The notes: generated from the letters alone by a model not told the origin. A DNA stretch of 20,000 nucleotides from Chrysomallon squamiferum (GCA_012295275.1 CM022665.1:45391595-45411594); one strand, 5' to 3'. Counted from the first letter of the stretch, positions 8,204-18,620 are shown. Numbers and translations: made by a program.

Positions 8204-9330
8204 GTAAGTGTGCATTTTCCAAGCTTTCGGGTTAATAACGACATATTTTATAGATACAAGATTGATAGTAATCGGGTACGACAATGGAAATGTAATCAGT
8301 TTTCCATTGTTTACTGTCTCATTATGCAAGTTTGCGCAAACAAAACAGTAGCACGTGCCACATTAAAGAAAGTTTAACGTAAGATACTTTCTTCAGGTCT
8401 TTTTACGTTTATGATTTTAGCTGATTTAAAATAAATTTTCATTTCGGTCAAGGAATTACCAACAAAGATACTAAGATAAAATAAGTGCTAGCAGAATTTC
8501 TATTCGGAGTTGGAGATCGAACGAAATAAATAGTACTACTAGTAGTAATACTAGTAGCTTCATAGTACATACTGATGTTTTTATTTGATCACATGCATGA
8601 CAGATTAATATGATTTTGTAAATCATTTCGTTTTTATTTTAAATGAATATTACCTGCTTATGTTAAGTAACAATAATTATTTTAAGACAAGTAAATATAA
8701 GTTATGATTGTATGTCATAATTATTATTAACCTTCAGTAGCTGTATAATACTGGCATTCAGTAGGTTGGAGGATCTGTCCTTCTCAGTGTGTGTTTTTTT
8801 TCAGATGTTAGTTACATAGTGTTTTAAAAACTAGTTCAACAGTTGGTGCTGTCATGAGTAAGGAAATTTGCTGTTGATCAGATAATTCAAGGATGTTGTC
8901 AGTGGATAATTTCATTCTATTCTGTTACTTTGTACTTACTTTGGGTTATTTTTGTATATTTAAATGATGTTTTGACAGAAACTTTAAAACATTGTTCATA
9001 TGGTTCTTTATTTCCCCCCCTCCCCAGTATTTTGAGATCTGTTTTGTTCTGGTATTATCATGTTGCAAAGCATAATGTGTGAATGGTCCTTTAAATTTTG
9101 AAAATATAATTATGATGATGAAATATAATATTTTTTTTTTTTTAATTTGACATGATGTTCAAAACAATGGAATATAAAATCGCAGACACATCACACACAT
9201 TTCTGAATTATCACCATATTTATTTTCAGAATATTTTTATTTTCAAAAATATAATTATATTATGATAAGGTCCATGATATACTTTTCTTTTCTGTTTTTT
9301 TTTTTTTTTTTTTAATAAAACTATGTAACT
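8204..9330. other. AT-rich non-coding DNA, possible intron
   Basis: Follows the donor-like GTAAGTG at 8204. Mostly AT-rich unique sequence, with a short palindromic actactagtagtaatactagtag at about 8535-8557 and T-runs at about 9130-9143 and 9295-9313. No coding signal seen. Confidence 0.45.
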
Positions 9331-9568
9331 TCACACCCTTGATGTGTGACCACTGGAGACATTTTTTGTATTTGTTGCCACGGATATTAATCCCATGCTT
9401 GTTGAAAATATCACATCAACATAACTAGGTTTGGGAAGTGCACACACTTGTTGAATTCTGTGCAATGTCAGTGCTAAGTTGTCCTTTCTGTTCAACAGTG
9501 ATGTTAATGTTTGACAGTTACTGCCATGTTTTGCTAGGGTAATTCTGTACAAAGCCTGCCGAGGTACA
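9331..9568 (-). CDS. Candidate terminal exon of an unidentified gene
   Basis: The minus strand has the acceptor atcatttatcatttcag (AG at 9570-9569), an upstream branch-like sequence, then an open frame of 78 whole codons entered in phase 2 and ended by TGA at 9333-9331. It encodes LYRITLAKHGSNCQTLTSLL, NRKDNLALTLHRIQQV and PKPSYVDVIFSTSMGLI, a leucine-rich helix-like composition that could be the end of an alpha-helical repeat protein. An ATTAAA poly(A) signal follows at 9316-9311. GC is clearly higher here than on either side. I cannot name the family and found no sure upstream exon; its other exons would be at higher coordinates. An A-tract lies right after the signal, so a processed retrocopy fragment is an alternative, although the acceptor argues against it. 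Confidence 0.42.
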
Positions 9569-9697
9569 CTGAAATGATAAATGATTACAAGCAAAATAAT
9601 GAAATTATAATTATTATCATAATTTGTCCATTAAAAAAAAAAAAAAAAAAAAAAACTTCAGCGTTAAATAGGATACTACATACTTTTACTTAAAAAT
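9569..9697. other. AT-rich spacer with 23-base A-run
   Basis: Contains an A-run at 9633-9655; otherwise nothing seen. Confidence 0.6.
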
Positions 9698-9882
<185 letters not shown>

Positions 9883-10995
9883 TGTAACATGACTGTATTA
9901 TATATAAGTTATAAATTCATTTATGCAAATGTACAGATTTAAATACTTGATGCAGATGTATAAAATAAGAAATAACATACAAACATACATAAATTACGGT
10001 TAATATATTCATGTGAACACTTTTTTTAAATTTCTTTCAATTACACAATAATATTCAGAGTTGTGTATGTATGTGTGCTCAGGAAGATACAAATATACAT
10101 CTATATATATGTAGTGTATGTGTAATGCATGCATGCACAAACTTGCATATATGCATGTACATCCATTCACACAGTTAGATCTAAAGCTGAAATAAAATAG
10201 AATCAAATTTTAATTTAAGAAAAAATAAAAATAAAAAAAATATTGGCCTAAGTTCTGTTGGTTTTGGTGTCTGTGATTTCAGTAGTAACGATTTAGCTCC
10301 ATTTGTAATTTTTAGTCACAGAATAAAATGTAAAAAAATAACAACACCTTTTTGACATTAAAAAGGAGTTTCATATTCAGTGACATACAATATTTGGTTA
10401 TGTCTGGCTTAGTCATTTTTTAAAAAAGAAAATTGTGGATTTAGAATAAAAAAGAAGCCATTTTATGATTGAGAAACAAAAGATTTAAAGGTATGAAGTG
10501 ACACAATCTGCAATTCTATATCCATTTTTAAATATCATTTTTCACTGCATGCCATTTTTCAAAAATAAAAAAAAAAGTTGTAGAACTGTTACCTTATCTT
10601 AACTTGTTGTGACTAGTATAGTTTGGAGAAATTCCTGAGGAAATGTGTGTTCCCATTTGCTACGAAAGCTTATTCAGATTAGTAGTGGCAACAGTGTCTT
10701 TTATAATTTAAAAAAACCAAGAAAGAATCACCCAAATTTAATTACAATATACAGACTTCACAAGAAGTATTCTGAATTGGATTTTGAGAGCAGTCTTTTT
10801 TTTATTGTTAATTTTAAAGAAATTTGAGAATTTATTTATTTATTTATTTTAATTGGTGAGCAAACAAGTAGATATGTGTTTCCAGAGATCAGTGTTTTAG
10901 TTTAAGACCTTTTTTCTTCTCTTTTTACTTAAATAAAATAATTTAAAAAAAAAAGAAAAAAAGATTGTCATAATGTCTTTTATGATTATTTAAAA
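9883..10995. other. AT-rich non-coding DNA
   Basis: No gene signal. Scattered poly(A/T) and short (ATTT)n tracts; a few degenerate GTAT/CATG repeats at about 10060-10165. Confidence 0.5.
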
Positions 10996-10997
10996 TG

Positions 10998-11089
10998 CAC
11001 ACACACACACACACAGACACCAAACCATACAGATATTTACCCTGTACCCTATGCTACACTATACTACACACACCCTCTACTGACTGACT

Positions 11090-11132
<43 letters not shown>
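10998..11132. repeat. (AC)n microsatellite region
   Basis: Two AC blocks (about 10998-11020 and 11091-11132, the second 42 bp uninterrupted), separated by degenerate CTACAC and CTGA repeats. Confidence 0.9.
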
Positions 11133-11134
<2 letters not shown>

Positions 11135-11511
11135 ACATTCACAGACACACATAAAATGATACAACTACAAGAAGATCAGTACATTACTAGTTTCCTGTAC
11201 AAACCCACTATAGACAACCAGGGAGTTGTCTGGAATTTTTATATTTTTATTTTATTTTTTCATTTTTTTTTATTTTCTTTGTATGGAGAATTGTTCTGTA
11301 TTGTTCAGCTCCTTCCACATACATAAGTGTTCACAAAGACCTGGATAAATTCCTCACAGTAACCTGTGTTGTCCTTTGTTATTAATATCATCACAAAATG
11401 TTCCGCCAACCATGGGCTGCATGAACAATGAGGGTGGGTGAGGACATTGTGCCGTTGTGTACCAAAGAAAGTGCACCTTGTTGTAGTAGTAGTAGTAGTA
11501 GTTGTTGCTGT

Positions 11512-11745
11512 TGTTGTATACCCCTTTTACAGTCTGTTTAAAATCTTTTGTTAACAGGGTCCAATTAGTGGTCAGAACGATATATTTATTTATTTATTTA
11601 TTTATAATTATATACTTGCTGTTCTTTATGTATTCGTTCGTGTATGCTTATAACTATTTATTTATTTGTGGGTGTGTTGTATACCCTTTTACAGTGTGTT
11701 AAAAACCTTTTGTTGACAAGACCCAGTGAGCAATCAGAATTTATA

Positions 11746-11746
<1 letters not shown>
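11512..11746 (+). repeat. Two diverged copies of a ~72-bp unit, 163 bp apart
   Basis: Copy A (11512-11585) and copy B (11675-11746) share tgttgtatacccc/cttttacagt, then TGTT-AAAA-CTTTTGTT-ACA-G and CAGAA, with several substitutions. Each copy is followed by simple sequence: (TTTA)n after A and (GT)n then (AT)n after B. This looks like an old tandem duplication or two insertions of one short element. Confidence 0.65.
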
Positions 11747-11799
<53 letters not shown>

Positions 11800-11805
11800 C
11801 ATATA
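11747..11805. repeat. (GT)n-(AT)n compound microsatellite
   Basis: GT repeats switch to AT repeats in phase, the common result of slippage beside a CpG- or transition-derived change. Confidence 0.9.
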
Positions 11806-12062
11806 TAGTTTAAAAAAAAATGAATGTGTGAGATAAGAAAACAATTTTTTTTTCTTTTAAGTATATTATTTGGAAGAATTATAATTAAACTACAGTAACG
11901 ACAACTCAGAATTTAAAAAAAAAAATTGAAGTAGTAAAAAAATATATATTTTTTTACACATAACAACTTAAAAAAATGTTCAATTTTATTTATGTCATTT
12001 CATTCGTGCTAACTCTCCTCCCAGTTAGGGGTTGAGAATTATTTATTATCTAATTTGGTATT

Positions 12063-12170
12063 AATTATTGTTGTTTTGTGGACTAGAGTCGTAGAGAACC
12101 CAAGAACCCAAACCAAAATAAATTATTGTTGTTTTCTGGACTAGAGAGCCCAAGAACCCAAACCAAAATA
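12063..12170 (+). repeat. Tandem duplication, 58 and 50 bp copies
   Basis: Copies 12063-12120 and 12121-12170 are nearly identical (aattattgttgtttt... ending caagaacccaaaccaaaata). They differ by one substitution (g/c after the T-run), a small change near the gap and an 8-base difference beside tagag. The duplication is recent relative to its surroundings. Confidence 0.9.
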
Positions 12171-12615
12171 ATTGCATTCCTGAAGTTTTCAAATTTTCAA
12201 AGAATGTGTGTTTAACTTGAACAAACGGAGAAATAACCAGTTTGTTTATAAGCATACTTGAAACTGAAGATTTTCTTATATTTGTTTGGCAGGATTGTGT
12301 AGCATGACATCCATAACTACAGTCGAAAGGTTAATTAAAGAGGGGGGTACAGTTTGTGAGTGTATGCTGTGTGTAGTAAAGTGTACTTAACATGAACTAA
12401 ACCATGCTTGATTGAATTGTTCATTGAAGCGTAAGACTCAAATACAAGTTCAGTTGTAGATGAATTATGCACCACTGGTCACATGATAAATAAAAAGCAC
12501 AAGGTGTAAATAAAGAAAACAACCCCCCTCCCCCAGCTCTCAAAAATCCCTCCAACAGCTGACATGTATATTGACCAAAGCCTCTTCAGGTTAAATATAC
12601 ATCACTGTTAAAGAA
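12171..12615. other. Non-coding DNA
   Basis: Unique sequence without recognisable gene or repeat; C-runs at about 12520-12535. Confidence 0.5.
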
Positions 12616-12618
12616 TTT

Positions 12619-12644
12619 AAAAAAAAAAAAAAAAAAAAAGTATA

Positions 12645-12717
<73 letters not shown>

Positions 12718-12731
12718 TAATAATAAAAAAG

Positions 12732-12793
<62 letters not shown>
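12619..12793. repeat. A-run plus duplicated (AAT)n array
   Basis: A 21-base A-run then (AAT)n/(GAT)n. A second aaaaaagtataataat at about 12725-12741 repeats the junction of the first at 12634-12648, so the whole A-run/AAT block has been duplicated. Confidence 0.85.
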
Positions 12794-12794
<1 letters not shown>

Positions 12795-13251
12795 GATAAA
12801 ATAAAACAAAATTATGTAATTGAAAACATGGTCGTATGGGTTGTTCATTATTGTTTTTGTTTTTCGTTAAAAAATTTAATTAAACTCATTCAAAATATGA
12901 CATCACAGGTTTTGTTCAGTACTGAACTACTCCTCCATTGCGTTGATTCTGTATTTGATTTATGAGGACATGATCCTTTTTGTTAGATGTGATAGACAAC
13001 AAAAGAAAAACAAAAAAAAAAGAAGATAAGATAAATATGTACGAAAACCCAAACTGTAAACGGTGCAGACCACAAACAAAGTGAGTGAACTGGAAATGGT
13101 TAGCAGAGTTTCATTAATTACTATAAAGTTTTTCTAAAGGTTAACAAAATAACACAATAACTCTGAGATCCCCCTGGTAAACAATTTACATGGCTGACTG
13201 GATGATTACAGCTATTAATAACAGTAGTTTTGTAAATTATCTTTTGTGTAT

Positions 13252-13282
<31 letters not shown>

Positions 13283-13374
13283 CTGTTATATTTAGACAGT
13301 ATTGTTTTGAGAACAGTTTCTTGAATTCGAATAAAATACAGCTAAACTGTAGTAATAAATTAAATAATATTTAA
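12794..13374. other. Non-coding DNA with 30-base T-run
   Basis: Unique AT-rich sequence; uninterrupted T-run at 13253-13282. No gene signal. Confidence 0.5.
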
Positions 13375-13648
13375 AAAATGGCTGAATGTTTAACTTAGTG
13401 TGAATCACATTTTTTTGTTTTTAAGTTAATCATTTAGTCACCTGATTTTGTAATGATAACTATAAAGAGAAAAATACTGCTTCAGACCACAAGGAATCAT
13501 TTAGATATAATTTTGCACTGTAAAGTGTTCACAACATAGTTTACCACCACCAGTTGTGGAGGACTGGTTGGAATTGGAAATAATCCAAAGATTTCCACAA
13601 AAGAAAGTAGATCATGTGATCCTCCACTGAGCTGTAGCCTACATTTTG
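13375..13648 (-). mobile_element. Relic of a tRNA-derived SINE
   Basis: Read on the minus strand, the head has ctacagctcagtgg (about 13624-13636), a good pol III box A. The body follows with ttatttccaattccaacc (about 13566-13583) and cctccacaactgg (13549-13561), and later gtgcaaaattatatc and tgattccttgtg (about 13490-13518). The end reads atgtgattcacactaagtta (about 13392-13411). From memory this order matches a SINE type widespread in molluscs (AGCTCAGTGG head, then ATTTCTCATTCCAACCAGTG, CCACAACTGG, AGATCCCTTGCTG, GTTAAATAAAACATT end). Box B is not recognisable, so the copy is old. No target-site duplication was found. Confidence 0.55.
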
Positions 13649-14770
13649 AGTATGATTTAAAAAAAAAAAAAAATAATAAAAAAAAATTATATATAAAAAT
13701 ATATATATATATATATATAAATATATCTAGGTGAAGTTAAAGAAATTAAATATTCCATGTTCTGGTCTTAGACATTTTATTACTTATATTTATTTTTTTT
13801 ATTTTTTTTTAAACTACACTTAACGATCACATTCCTCACAACATATTTGTATTTTATCAGCAATTTTATAGTTCTGTAGGCAGAGTTATGCATTTTTTAT
13901 CTTCACAGAAATCTTAGTTAAAGAAGTATATAATTACATGTTGGTTTCTTAACTTATAAACTTAAACATATAAACTTAAAGTAGCAAAATAAAATAAGAG
14001 AAAAGGAAGAAGAAGAAAAAAAAAAACTTTATATAATTTTTAAAATATATATATTTTTTTTGAATCTTTCAAGAAAAACTTTGTTGTCAGTTTAAAATTT
14101 CCTTGTCTGCTCAAGTTGCTGTTCTAATGTTTTAAAAAAAATAATTCCATATTTTTTTTTGTTTTTAAAGTTTTTCCATTTTGCAGAAAAAAATTGTTTT
14201 TCTAGATGTGGGTTGATATTTTTAAATTAAAGTTTTTTTGTTTTTTTTTTAAAATTTATTTCTTGTTCTGCTGATTTGACCTTCTTGCATTCAGTATTTA
14301 GTGAAATGTTTGAAATTAGTTTTGTATTTGATCTGAGTTAATGGAATTAGAAAATGTAATGATAAAATAAAAAATGAGTGTTATAGTAAATAAATTTAAA
14401 ATTTATTTTTTATTTTTATATCTCTTTTTGTTTTTGTTAATTTTAACTGAAATAAATGAGAAATATCTTTTTTATCTTTAAAAAAAAGAAAAGAATGAAA
14501 TTATAAATTGTATATTAAACATTATGTTCTGGATTAATAAAAAAAAAAACACAGGAAGACATAAATATAATAATTATTTTGAAAAAAAAATCCCAACAAC
14601 AGAAAAAAAGAAACAAAATTCGTTTTTATATTTTTTAAAGATTTTTTTTCTTCTTCTAATAATAAATTTCTGATTCAGGCATTTTTCAGAACTCTTTCAT
14701 CTCTGAAATTAACTGGGCAATTTAATCCTTAAATTAGGTGAAAAGTTTTGTTTCCTGTTAATCCTCAGAA
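13649..14770. other. AT-rich non-coding DNA
   Basis: A- and T-runs, an AT microsatellite at about 13687-13728 and a small direct repeat (ataaacttaaa twice, about 13955-13980). No gene signal. Confidence 0.5.
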
Positions 14771-14945
14771 CTGAATGTGGATCTGTGGTATTGTGTTTGT
14801 TTGAGAGGTGACAGTTTGTAGGTTCAATTCTCTGTGGGTCAAGAAAATCCAGATCTGCTGTCTGGATGGTCTCAAGTGGGTTATTTTTTTTTGCATCTGT
14901 TGCAAGAGTGTTTTAATGACTGCTTCTTTTTAATGTTAAGAATAG
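14771..14945 (+). mobile_element. Relic of a tRNA-derived SINE head
   Basis: tggatctgtgg (14778-14788) is a weak box A, and ggttcaattct (14821-14831) is a good pol III box B (GGTTCRANNC) at tRNA spacing, 32 bases away. The T-stem no longer pairs, so it is not a tRNA gene. The text between (gtggtattgtgtttgtttgag) and gtgggttattt at about 14876-14886 resembles the head and first body block of the same SINE type as the minus-strand relic. It ends near an A-rich tract at about 14965-15005. Confidence 0.45.
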
Positions 14946-15363
14946 CTCATGGTCATACAGATTCAAAAAAAAAAACAAAAAAAACAAAACAAATAATAAT
15001 AATAAAATTACCATTATATGAAAACCTTCTGATTAATATGTCTAAAAAAAAAAAAAATTGTTGATGTGTTGTTTAATAAATACAGAAATTGTAGTTTGTT
15101 CAGTTTGCTAACATTAATTTTCTCGTTAATCTTAATAAATGTATAAATGTAATATGTAGGTGTCTTTTTGAATAACATGCGCTTCTGCATATATTAATTA
15201 ATAAATGAGGTAAAATATGCATTTTTATTAAATCTTGAATTTTTTTAAGCATATATACACTTATATGCACTTATTCACACTAATTTCATTACTGACATTT
15301 TTTTTTTTTTTTTTTTATTTATTCACCTAATATGTTAAAGAACTAACAGAGTACAGACTAATA
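14946..15363. other. AT-rich non-coding DNA
   Basis: A-rich tract 14965-15003 and T-run about 15299-15316. No gene signal. Confidence 0.5.
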
Positions 15364-16128
15364 AAACTGTTTAATTTATTTCCATATAATTACTTTTTAA
15401 AGATTATTTAATTTATTTTAATTACACAGGTAGTGAATAAACACTTTTATTTCTGGTTTAAATAAGTAATTATCTATTACCCCCCCCCTAAAAATTTTTT
15501 TTAAAAGTAAAGTCTCAATGTTTTTAGGTTAAAGTTGCAAAAGTAGCAAATTTTATGTTTAAGTAACAGTTTTCTTATTTTAAAATACAGGTGCAAAAAC
15601 ATACAATTTGAACTAAGTTTTCTTATTAATTTTAAAATTCTCTTCCTTATAATTGATGATTATATTTCTGTAAAAATATTTTTATAAGTTAAACTACGTT
15701 TTCTTACTAATTCTGTTCCTTATAATCAGTAATTATGTATTTGTAAAAAATATTTTTATAATTTAAACTTGATTTCTTATTTAATTTAAAAATGCTGTTC
15801 CTTTTAATTAATAATTATCTGTTAGGGAAATTTATTTTCGTAAGTTAAACTGTTTTCTTTCTTATTTGAAAATACTGTTTCTTATAATCAGTAAGCAAAA
15901 CAAAAAAAAAATATATATATATATAAATAAATCAATAATAATGATACTTTTTAAGTTAAACTAATAGTTTTACTTTTTCATTTTAAAATTCTCTTCTTTA
16001 CAATGAATAATTATGCATTTGTAATAACTTTTTTTTAATAAATTAAACTGTTTTATTTATTTTAGAATGTTGTTTCATATAATCAGAATGAACTTTTTTT
16101 TATAATAATAAAAATAAATAAATAATAA

Positions 16129-16176
<48 letters not shown>

Positions 16177-16250
16177 AAATAATAATAATAATAATAAATA
16201 AATAAATAAATAATAATAATAATTTTTAAAATTTAAACTAAATTCTATGC
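15364..16250 (+). repeat. Decayed AT-rich minisatellite, ~75-110 bp unit
   Basis: A unit of the form AAACTA-GTTTTCTTATT-ATTTTAAAAT-CTGTTCCTTATAATCAGTAATTAT-TATTTGTAAAAATATTTTTATAAGTT recurs head to tail. Starts are near 15611, 15691, 15765, 15847, 15958 and 16045, a last partial unit lies at 16235, and fainter units precede from 15364 and 15561. Units are about 74-111 bp long, except the one beginning at 16045, which has been expanded by an (AAAT)n/(AAT)n tract (about 16104-16222). Copies share the phrases GTTAAACT, TTCCTTATAATCAG and TAATTAT but are too diverged to be recent. Confidence 0.75.
16104..16224. repeat. (AAAT)n/(AAT)n microsatellite
   Basis: Alternating tetramer and triplet A/T repeats inside the last long unit of the minisatellite. 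Confidence 0.9.
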
Positions 16251-16640
16251 CTCACAAACAGCAGTGACTGCATTTTGTAAACACTTAACGATGTTCACGT
16301 TGATCGTTGTCCACGGAAACAGTCGGTCAGGATGAAACGTTGATGACGATGATGATGATCAGACAACAGGTTTAACGAGTCATGGGGAAGACACAGCTGT
16401 GTTCTGCGTGGAATGTCAGGTGTGATTAGGTCACCTGCATTTACCTGAGAACGAGACCAGGGCTTTTTTCCCCTGTGATCTTCATGACTTACTGTTGTGT
16501 TTACATCTGCCAGATTGGTGGCATTAATCTGTTTTGTTTCCCAGTTGGGTTAAATGACTTTGTGTTTGTTGTCCCTTTCAGCTGATATCAGAAATCAGGT
16601 CCGTTTTTACACCATTTTGAAAGTGCTGATGTCAGTTTTA
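16250..16640. other. GC-elevated unique block, function unknown
   Basis: This block stands out from AT-rich flanks. On the minus strand a frame stays open for 84 codons (16549-16298) without an ATG, including KKPWSRSQVNAGDLITPDIP and RTQLCLPHDSLNLLSDHH. I do not recognise it and the splice signals are poor. On the plus strand a strong acceptor (tgttgtccctttcag, AG 16580-16581) opens a 27-codon frame to TAA 16665-16667. caggtgtgattaggtcacctg at 16417-16437 has inverted CAGGTG/CACCTG ends with T-box-like and AGGTCA half sites. It may be an exon or a regulatory element; it could also be neither. Confidence 0.3.
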
Positions 16641-16720
16641 ATTACAATCTTTGTTTACTTGAAGTAAAGATTGTTTTAGCATCTTGATAACATTAATATT
16701 TGCCTTCTTTGTGTGCCATT

Positions 16721-16751
<31 letters not shown>

Positions 16752-17286
16752 AAATGTGACTGAAATAAAGTATGTTAAAACATCATTTTCTATCCTTTCA
16801 TTCGTATGTCATTCATTTTGGTACTGGTTTTCTCTGATGCTGTCCAGTTTAATGGTTTTTACTTACAGTGTTTCATTTTAGAAAGGCTTACTTTATTTCT
16901 ATTCCATTGGTCTTTGTTTATATTGCTAATGGTTCTTTTTATTGAATTTTCCAAAGATAGGGTAAACAGACTTTTTTATTTATTTATTTATTTTATTTTT
17001 GCTTTTTACTGTTCTTTTTATTTATTGACATCATTAAATGAAAACTTGTTTGTTGTAGATAATTTTCAGTTTTATCGACAAATAAAATCTTTCTTAAATC
17101 TATTTTTTTATTTGTTTTTAAATTTTGAGAAATTTAATTTTATTTTGTCGCTGCTGACAGTTGATTCCTGTGTGTGTTCAAATTAAAACTACTTGAATGA
17201 CAGCAAGTGACACTGCAGAACAAGTTGAAATCATCAGTAACAGTTAAAGTGTTCATTTAAATTTTTTTTATAATGTAACATAATTA
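16641..17286. other. AT-rich non-coding DNA
   Basis: A small hairpin lies at 16644-16674 (acaatcttt pairing with aaagattgt). The rest is T-rich; open frames here are Phe-rich artefacts of T-runs. Confidence 0.5.
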
Positions 17287-17328
17287 TCACTTGAAAAAAA
17301 AAAAATTTAGTTTATTTTTTTCAAGTGA
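17287..17328. repeat. Hairpin: 14-bp perfect inverted repeat
   Basis: tcacttgaaaaaaa (17287-17300) and tttttttcaagtga (17315-17328) pair fully across a 14-base AT loop. Confidence 0.85.
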
Positions 17329-17400
17329 CACATTTTTCTGTAGCTTATATGAAAATACCATCATGTATTTCATTGTAGATTTGGAAACTTGTGTCAGATG

Positions 17401-17570
17401 CTTGTGGCAAAACAAAATAAAATAACAAAAAAACACCCAAAAGAAAACCCACCAAATAAACAAACAACAACAACAACAACATAATAGTAATTAATAATAA
17501 TAATAATAATAAAACCTCCAAGATTATATATTATTGTTATTGTTGTTGTTATTATTGTTATTATTGTTAA
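17401..17570. repeat. (CAA)n/(AAT)n facing (TTG)n/(ATT)n
   Basis: (CAA)n then (AAT)n at about 17459-17513 is followed within 20 bases by the complementary kind of repeat, (ATT/GTT)n, at about 17527-17570, so the two can pair. Confidence 0.75.
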
Positions 17571-17722
17571 TTCTCATGCCTGATAAAAATAAATAAAGCC
17601 TGGTAATTTTTTCTCAATCATTTATTTTAAACATTCGTTTCATGAAGTCAATTTTATCAGAGTTGACTGGACATAAAATATTTAAACACATTTTTTTTTT
17701 AAATAGCATATTCTTGACAACT

Positions 17723-17723
<1 letters not shown>

Positions 17724-17755
<32 letters not shown>
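17724..17755. repeat. 32-base T-run
   Basis: Uninterrupted homopolymer; its length is uncertain in any assembly. Confidence 0.9.
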
Positions 17756-17756
<1 letters not shown>

Positions 17757-17939
17757 TTTGTTTCTGTGAGTGTTCTTAACAGCTGTTTAATGATTTTCTT
17801 CAGATTATTAAATTTCTGGTGTGATTTAACATTCAGTAATATCAGTGGGCAGGTTATATTTAAAAAAAATGAAATAAATGCATGTATAATATGTCAAACT
17901 GACACGTTTTCTTTGTGAAGTTTTTAATTCAATTTTAAA

Positions 17940-17992
17940 TTACATGATAGTGTTACATTTCATTCACATACTTCTGTAACACTATCATTTAA
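17940..17992. repeat. Hairpin: 14-bp perfect stem, extended
   Basis: atgatagtgttaca (17944-17957) pairs perfectly with tgtaacactatcat (17975-17988) across a 17-base loop. After one mismatch three more base pairs follow. Unlike most repeats nearby the stem is of mixed sequence, so chance is less likely. Confidence 0.85.
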
Positions 17993-18620
17993 GTATTTAT
18001 TATATGTACATAGAATCATTTAAAATGTATGTGTGTGTGTGTTTGAAATAATAATAAATAGAAAGCTGGTAATTGAGTAGTTATGTTTTTTTTAATTTTA
18101 TATAATAAAAACTGATAATAATAGCTTTACCAAATATGTTAGTGCACACACACACACACACACAGAGAAGTATTCTTATATAGCAATATGCACATCCCAT
18201 TTCAAGTGCAGTTAATATTCAAATTTTATCAGTTAAAACAGTACAGTTAAGATAAACTTAATAATGTACACTAGATAAATCTGTATGTGATGAATGAAGA
18301 GATGTTGAAATATTGATAACTTGCATAACACTTGTGAGTAAAAAATCTGTCCAGCACTGTACTAAAACACAAATGAACCTTCTTAATTCAGTTTTGCAAA
18401 ACTATTTCAGTAGATTGACTAATGAACACACACACACATACAACTTTGTTAACGGAAGTCCACTGATAGGACTAAGTATTGATTGTGATTGTAGTGACAT
18501 TTAGTTACCAAAGACTTATTAGAACAATATGGCTCGCCAAGGAAATTAAAACATGATGGTTTTAAGTGTTGATGGTAACAGCAGGATGTTTTGACAGGCA
18601 CTTAACCAAATTCTTGTTTA
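17993..18620. other. Non-coding DNA
   Basis: Short GT and AC microsatellites at about 18028-18042 and 18146-18164. No gene signal. Confidence 0.5.

Noticed and set aside
8057-8329. Minus-strand 90-codon frame over the candidate first exon
   Set aside because: No usable splice sites; the stretch FFFL derives from an A-run, and the plus strand has a far better start and donor.
12591-12965. Ile/Asn/Tyr-repeat frames on both strands
   Set aside because: Translation of AAT triplet repeats and A-runs.
14778-14840. tRNA gene (box A and box B at tRNA spacing)
   Set aside because: The T-stem and acceptor stem do not pair; body blocks typical of a SINE follow, so it is a SINE head relic.
16417-16437. 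Nuclear-receptor DR4-like site as a P450 control element
   Set aside because: It lies over 13 kb from the P450 start with other candidate genes between; a single motif match is not evidence of control.
16684-17186. Phe-rich plus-strand frames resembling membrane proteins
   Set aside because: Hydrophobicity comes from T-runs; there are no splice signals, no GC rise and no recognisable family.
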